Origin: Candidatus Brocadiaceae bacterium
Lineage (GTDB): Bacteria > Planctomycetota > Brocadiia > SM23-32
DNA: 9,558 nt
Reading direction: 5' to 3'
Assembly: GCA_030615435.1 (NCBI GenBank)
Contig: JAUWZH010000092.1
Location: forward strand, 1 to 9,558
A model generated the notes under the pieces. It saw only the letters and a program-made list of their open reading frames with translations, searched no databases and was not told the origin of the DNA. A program made the position numbers and the translations under genes. Positions 6,487 through 9,558 of the stretch are shown piece by piece (position 1 is the first letter of the stretch; each line of letters starts with the position of its first letter).

Positions 6487-7659
6487 TTACTCGCGCTCCG
6501 CCGTCGCTTGCGATGAAGGGGAGCCGTCTTCGCCGGAGGCAGTGGGGGGAAAGGCCGCCGGCGGCCCGGCCTGCGGCTCGACCGTGGGGGGGCGGATTTC
6601 GCGCAGCTTCGCTTCGGCCTTGCGGATCAGCTCGGGCACCCCGATTCTCGCGATGGCCTTTCGGTAGAGCTCGACCGCGGCCTCGGTCCTTCCCAACTGC
6701 CGCAGGCGTTCTGCTTCCTCATCCACCCGCCGGAAAGCGACGTGGGCCAGCCGAACCGTGAACTGTTGCCTTTCCCGCACCAGGGACTTCAGCGCCTCGG
6801 CGGAGAGTCCAACGAGCAGGTCGCCGGAGCGTTCGAGCGCATCCTGATAATCCCCGGCCTGCTCGGAGGCAGCGATTCGCGCCATTTCCAGATCGAGCCA
6901 CTCGCCCTCCTCGCCTCTGTACATACGGGCGGCCTCTTCGGCTGCCGGCTGATCCGGGTAACTCCGCACGACCCTCCGGAGGGCATCCAGCGCTGCCCGG
7001 CCACGTGCCGGTCCGGCGCCCACAAGGGCCGAGGCTCGTGCCAATGCGATTTCGGCCTCCTCCTGCCGCTTCTCCTGCTTGCGGCGCAGGTCCCCGGCCA
7101 CATGGTACGCATAACCCAATCCCCCTCCGACCACAAGGGCCACCCCGACGCCAATTCCGATGACGAGCTTGAGGTCGGCGACGTAATCACCGAGAGAGCG
7201 CTTGCTTTCCATCCGTTCGCCTGAGTCCACGGCGATCTGATGGCGCAGGCGCACCTCCTCGAGCGAAACCCGCCCTTCCTCTTTGGTCACGACCTCCGTG
7301 CCCAGACTCGCCTCCCGGATGGCCACGAGGGCCTCGTCCTCCTCGGCGCTCTCGTCCACGAGGTCGAACTTGAGGAGGTTCCTGCTCAAGCGCAGCACGT
7401 CTCCCGGCGAGAGCACCTGGCGCTCGGCTATCCTCCGCCCGTTCAGGAACGTGCCCTTCTTGCTGTTGAGGTCCACCACATACCAGAGGCCGTTGACGTA
7501 CGAGACCTCACAGTGGAAGCGGCTCACCGACGGACTGACGAGGCTGATCTGATTGCGGGAGGAGCGTCCGATGGTGGTGACGCGTGTCTCCCGAAGCTTC
7601 CAGCGCGCCCCGGGCTCCTGCCCTTGAATCATGATCAAGACGGGAGTCTTCCCGGCCAT
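6487..7659 (-). CDS. FHA-domain single-pass membrane protein with helical extracytoplasmic region
   Basis: A 390-residue protein. Its FHA domain (about 6-100) has the phosphothreonine-binding residues GR (31-32), SRFH (S46, H49), and N65 followed by KKGTFLNG (T70, N73). A linker (101-163) contains T121 and T125 in GTEVVTKEE, which could be kinase targets. One membrane helix (about 164-186) is followed by a charged helical segment (about 190-350) with paired helices resembling TPR repeats (for example 322-337, LGRTEAAVELYRKAIA), then a Pro/Ala/Ser-rich tail. Topology should be N-terminus inside, matching the adjacent kinase, so the pair could meet on both membrane faces. The start is ATG at 7659, with GGGAGG 5 nt upstream; an upstream TTG at 7734 would add 25 residues not conserved in FHA proteins. 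The direct ligand is unknown. Confidence 0.92.
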   Translation of the reverse strand: MAGKTPVLIMIQGQEPGARWKLRETRVTTIGRSSRNQISLVSPSVSRFHCEVSYVNGLWYVVDLNSKKGTFLNGRRIAERQVLSPGDVLRLSRNLLKFDLVDESAEEDEALVAIREASLGTEVVTKEEGRVSLEEVRLRHQIAVDSGERMESKRSLGDYVADLKLVIGIGVGVALVVGGGLGYAYHVAGDLRRKQEKRQEEAEIALARASALVGAGPARGRAALDALRRVVRSYPDQPAAEEAARMYRGEEGEWLDLEMARIAASEQAGDYQDALERSGDLLVGLSAEALKSLVRERQQFTVRLAHVAFRRVDEEAERLRQLGRTEAAVELYRKAIARIGVPELIRKAEAKLREIRPPTVEPQAGPPAAFPPTASGEDGSPSSQATAERE

Positions 7660-7664
7660 TGCAG

Positions 7665-7670
7665 CCTCCC
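7665..7670 (-). promoter_or_regulatory. Shine-Dalgarno fixing the FHA gene start
   Basis: GGGAGG on the minus strand ends 5 nt before ATG 7659-7657. It selects this start over the longer in-frame TTG at 7734. Confidence 0.8.
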
Positions 7671-7764
7671 GGGCACGGGGAGCAACTCGAAGCGGCCCAC
7701 GGCAGGCATTCCGTCCCTTCAGCCTAACACCCAACCGAACGTCTTTTTGGGCGCGCAGGCCCCC

Positions 7765-8649
7765 TCACCGGGAACCGGGAATACCCTTCCCGTAGAGCCT
7801 GAGCAGATGGAGTTCCCATCTGCCCCGCTTGCGCACGAAGAATATCTCCATGCGCAGGTTGTCCGCCTCGTAGATGCCGCCTTCCGGCCAGCTGTAGGGG
7901 ATGTCGTAGCAGACCACGACCGCTGCGAGACCGACGAAAGCCAGCGGCAGATCTGACTCAGGGTCCGGCCAGTTGAGAACCTCAAACTCTCCCATCGTCC
8001 GGAGGTCGTCGTAAATGCTGCGTTGCTGTGACCCTGCGCGAGTGGCGCGCCTTCCGGCCCGCCTGTAATAGGCGCTTCTTTCGGCCGGCAGCGCCGCCAT
8101 GACCTCCTCAGGCCGGCCGCCCTTGAGGCTCTCCACCACGGGCCTGAGCACACGCCTTATCTTCTCGGCTTCCTCCGGCGGCGGGTCGAGCGGCTCGCCG
8201 CGCACTGGCCGCCGCAAAGGCACGTCCGCCAGAAACCACTCGCCGGCCCGGCACACGAGGGGATGTTTTTCGCGGAAGCGCTCCCCCGCGGTGTTGCTCG
8301 CCCACACCTTCATCTCGGCCCTGCCCCGAGCCAAAGCACGCGGACTCAGGGAAGAAGCAGCCTGCTCCGCCTCGGTCCGGTAGCCCGTGTAGCGTGCCAT
8401 CCACACGGCCTCATCCAGCGCCGCCTTGAACAGGGCCTTCCTTGCAGGGACCGCCTCGGGATCCACAAAGGCCATCGCCGCCCGGGCGTCCTTATTGCGG
8501 ATCGCTGCCGAAAAGCCATCGAGCATCTCCACCACGCGATGCCTCGCCGAGCCGGCGCTCTCCAGCTCTGCGGGAGTGGGGCTCGCGCAGCCCCCCGCAA
8601 CAAGTAAAACGATCAGGACGAACGCGGCCGCTGTTTTCGCTCTTAGCAC
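7765..8649 (-). CDS. Predicted lipoprotein with two NTF2-like halves, function unknown
   Basis: A 294-residue secreted protein. Its N-terminus is a lipoprotein signal: positive residues R3 and K5, hydrophobic 7-18, and a lipobox ending AGGC with C21 as the lipidated cysteine. The mature part seems to contain two related halves. Each opens with a long helix region (about 36-60, VVEMLDGFSAAIRNKDARAA; and 161-186) and ends in a basic-Gly-Trp strand typical of NTF2/SnoaL-like folds (RAGEWFL 134-140, RGRWELHLL 275-283). No catalytic residues stand out, so a binding or scaffolding role is more likely than an enzyme. The start is GTG with AGGAG 6 nt upstream. It lies 34 nt after the glycosyltransferase and 105 nt before the FHA gene, so it is probably co-transcribed. 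The domain call is inferred from pattern, not from a search. Confidence 0.8.
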   Translation of the reverse strand: MLRAKTAAAFVLIVLLVAGGCASPTPAELESAGSARHRVVEMLDGFSAAIRNKDARAAMAFVDPEAVPARKALFKAALDEAVWMARYTGYRTEAEQAASSLSPRALARGRAEMKVWASNTAGERFREKHPLVCRAGEWFLADVPLRRPVRGEPLDPPPEEAEKIRRVLRPVVESLKGGRPEEVMAALPAERSAYYRRAGRRATRAGSQQRSIYDDLRTMGEFEVLNWPDPESDLPLAFVGLAAVVVCYDIPYSWPEGGIYEADNLRMEIFFVRKRGRWELHLLRLYGKGIPGSR

Positions 8650-8655
8650 TGTGCT

Positions 8656-8681
8656 CTCCTTTCTCGAAGCCCGGAAGGGAG
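8656..8681 (-). promoter_or_regulatory. Hairpin covering the lipoprotein Shine-Dalgarno
   Basis: In the transcript, CTCCCTTC (8681-8674), just after the glycosyltransferase stop codon, can pair with GAAAGGAG (8663-8656), which contains the Shine-Dalgarno of the lipoprotein gene. This gives 7 base pairs, one C-A mismatch and a 10-nt loop. A ribosome ending at the stop codon (8686-8684) would melt it, a layout typical of translational coupling. Stability was not computed. Confidence 0.4.
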
Positions 8682-8683
8682 TT

Positions 8684-9505
8684 TCATGCTACCGGGGCAG
8701 CGCCGCTTTTGCAACGAGGACGGATGGGACCGGCGCCCGGCGCGGCCCACCATCGCCCACTCCTCATCTCGTTGTGCCTTTGCCCATGCGGGGTGAACAC
8801 CAGCCGGGCGATTGTCCACACGGCCCCGACGAACTCCGCCGGGGACATCTTGGACCTCCCCCCGGCGCGGTCCAGAAAGGTAATGGGAACCTCGGCGAAC
8901 CGCCACCGGCGCCCCGAACACTGCCAGAGCATCTCCTCCTGGAAAGCGTACCCACGCGCCCGGATGTTCTCGAAGGGAATGGCCTCCAGCACCTCGCGCC
9001 GGAAACACCTGAAGGCCCCCGTGCAGTCCCTGGGCTTGAGGCGCAGAAACGTGCGCGCCACCCAGTTGGAGGCCGCGCTCAGCAGCACGCGCCTCAGTGG
9101 CCAGCCTTCGTGTCCCCCGCCCTGGACGTAACGTGACCCGATCACGACGTGGCACTGGCGGCTCGCGTGGATCATGGCCGGGATGCGCTCGGGCGGATGA
9201 GAGAAATCGGCGTCCATCGTTATGACCCGCCCGTAGTCCCTCGCCAGCGCCCATCGGAAGCCCGCCACGTGCGCCGTGCCCAGACCCAGCTTCCCCGGCC
9301 GCTGCAGGAGGTGGACGCGGGGTTCATCCCGTGCCAGGACCTCGACCGCTTCAGCCGTGCCGTCCGGAGAGCTGTCGTCTATCACCAGCAGGTCAATGTC
9401 CTCCCCCTGACGCAACACTGCCCGGCAAAGCCGCTCGATGTTCTCCCTCTCGTTGAATGTGGGGATCACCACCAGGGTCCGGCCTGTGACTGCCCTGGAA
9501 TCCAC
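8684..9505 (-). CDS. Family 2 glycosyltransferase, polyprenol-phosphate mannosyltransferase (Dpm1/Ppm1) type
   Basis: A 273-residue GT-A enzyme that by family would transfer a sugar, probably mannose from GDP-mannose, to a polyprenyl phosphate at the inner face of the membrane, making a lipid-linked donor for extracytoplasmic glycosylation. Motifs, numbered from GTG 9505, are VVIPTFNERENIE (12-24), IDDSSPDGT (42-50), GLGTAHVAGFRWA, the metal-binding MDADFSH (D98, D100), GSRYVQGGG (123-131), RDCTGAFRCFRRE (159-171), GYAFQEEMLW and EVPITFLDRAGG followed by SKMS. There is no C-terminal membrane domain, as in the catalytic unit of actinobacterial Ppm1. The start GTG 9505 has GGAGGG 5 nt upstream. 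Longer in-frame starts, ATG 9535 and GTG 9553, lack a ribosome site. It is the first visible gene of the four-gene run; the sugar specificity is not certain. Confidence 0.92.
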   Translation of the reverse strand: MDSRAVTGRTLVVIPTFNERENIERLCRAVLRQGEDIDLLVIDDSSPDGTAEAVEVLARDEPRVHLLQRPGKLGLGTAHVAGFRWALARDYGRVITMDADFSHPPERIPAMIHASRQCHVVIGSRYVQGGGHEGWPLRRVLLSAASNWVARTFLRLKPRDCTGAFRCFRREVLEAIPFENIRARGYAFQEEMLWQCSGRRWRFAEVPITFLDRAGGRSKMSPAEFVGAVWTIARLVFTPHGQRHNEMRSGRWWAAPGAGPIRPRCKSGAAPVA

Positions 9506-9510
9506 GGGCG

Positions 9511-9516
9511 CCCTCC
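9511..9516 (-). promoter_or_regulatory. Shine-Dalgarno supporting the GTG start at 9505
   Basis: GGAGGG on the minus strand ends 5 nt before GTG 9505-9503. It is the only good ribosome site among the three possible in-frame starts of the glycosyltransferase. No convincing promoter is visible in the 42 bases between it and the window edge. Confidence 0.7.
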
Positions 9517-9558
9517 GAAGAGCGTTCAGCCTCATCGCGGAGGTGCAGGTCACGACGG

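Noticed and set aside
5156..6667. Open frame of 503 codons on the plus strand
   Set aside because: It lies antisense to the kinase gene, lacks a recognisable domain or ribosome site, and arises from the high GC content and codon bias of the real gene.
7660..7734. N-terminal extension of the FHA protein from TTG 7734
   Set aside because: The ATG at 7659 has an ideal Shine-Dalgarno and begins at the usual FHA N-terminus; the extension is arginine-rich and unlike the family.
7660..7764. Promoter or terminator between the lipoprotein and FHA genes
   Set aside because: I found no -35/-10 pair with good spacing and no stem followed by a T-run, so the two genes are treated as one transcript.
1..9558. 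tRNA, rRNA, CRISPR array, toxin-antitoxin or phage genes
   Set aside because: No cloverleaf, no rRNA-like sequence, no regularly spaced repeats, and no protein with the matching motifs was seen on either strand.

Overview
The window is GC-rich, gene-dense bacterial DNA with seven protein-coding genes, one of them cut by the window edge, and no RNA genes or CRISPR. A single-chain dehydroquinase/shikimate dehydrogenase, a transmembrane Ser/Thr kinase whose distal domain looks like a LamG/DUF1080 sandwich, and a transmembrane FHA protein together suggest a member of the PVC superphylum, most likely an uncultivated Planctomycetota-like lineage. This is inference from gene content; no rRNA or marker gene here fixes the taxon. 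Four of the seven genes appear to start at GTG or TTG, each behind a good Shine-Dalgarno sequence.

Left part (1-2854): secD (minus strand, running off the left edge) and the fused aroDE gene (plus strand) diverge from a 285-bp intergenic region. It holds two sigma70-type promoters facing away from each other, TTGACT-18-TATGAT for secD and TTGACA-17-TACATT for aroDE. The pairing of protein export with aromatic amino acid synthesis looks like neighbourhood only.

Middle (2855-4042): a YfcE-like metallophosphoesterase (minus strand) converges on aroDE and has its own promoter and a TTG start. Upstream of it lies a gene-free stretch of about 430 bp. This stretch contains a 176-bp miniature inverted-repeat element (3830-4005) with 18-bp terminal inverted repeats and a TTA target duplication. 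The whole element folds back on itself.

Right part (4043-9505): four minus-strand genes in tight succession form a probable operon, read right to left: a polyprenol-phosphate mannosyltransferase-like GT2 enzyme, a lipoprotein with two NTF2-like halves, an FHA-domain membrane protein, and a Ser/Thr kinase. The FHA protein and the kinase share one layout: a cytoplasmic signalling domain, one membrane helix, then an extracytoplasmic helical-repeat region. They are probably partners, the kinase phosphorylating targets that the FHA domain reads. The lipoprotein and the glycosyltransferase suggest, without proving, that the signalling concerns the cell envelope. This four-gene module is the most interesting functional unit in the window, and the foldback element is the clearest non-coding structure.
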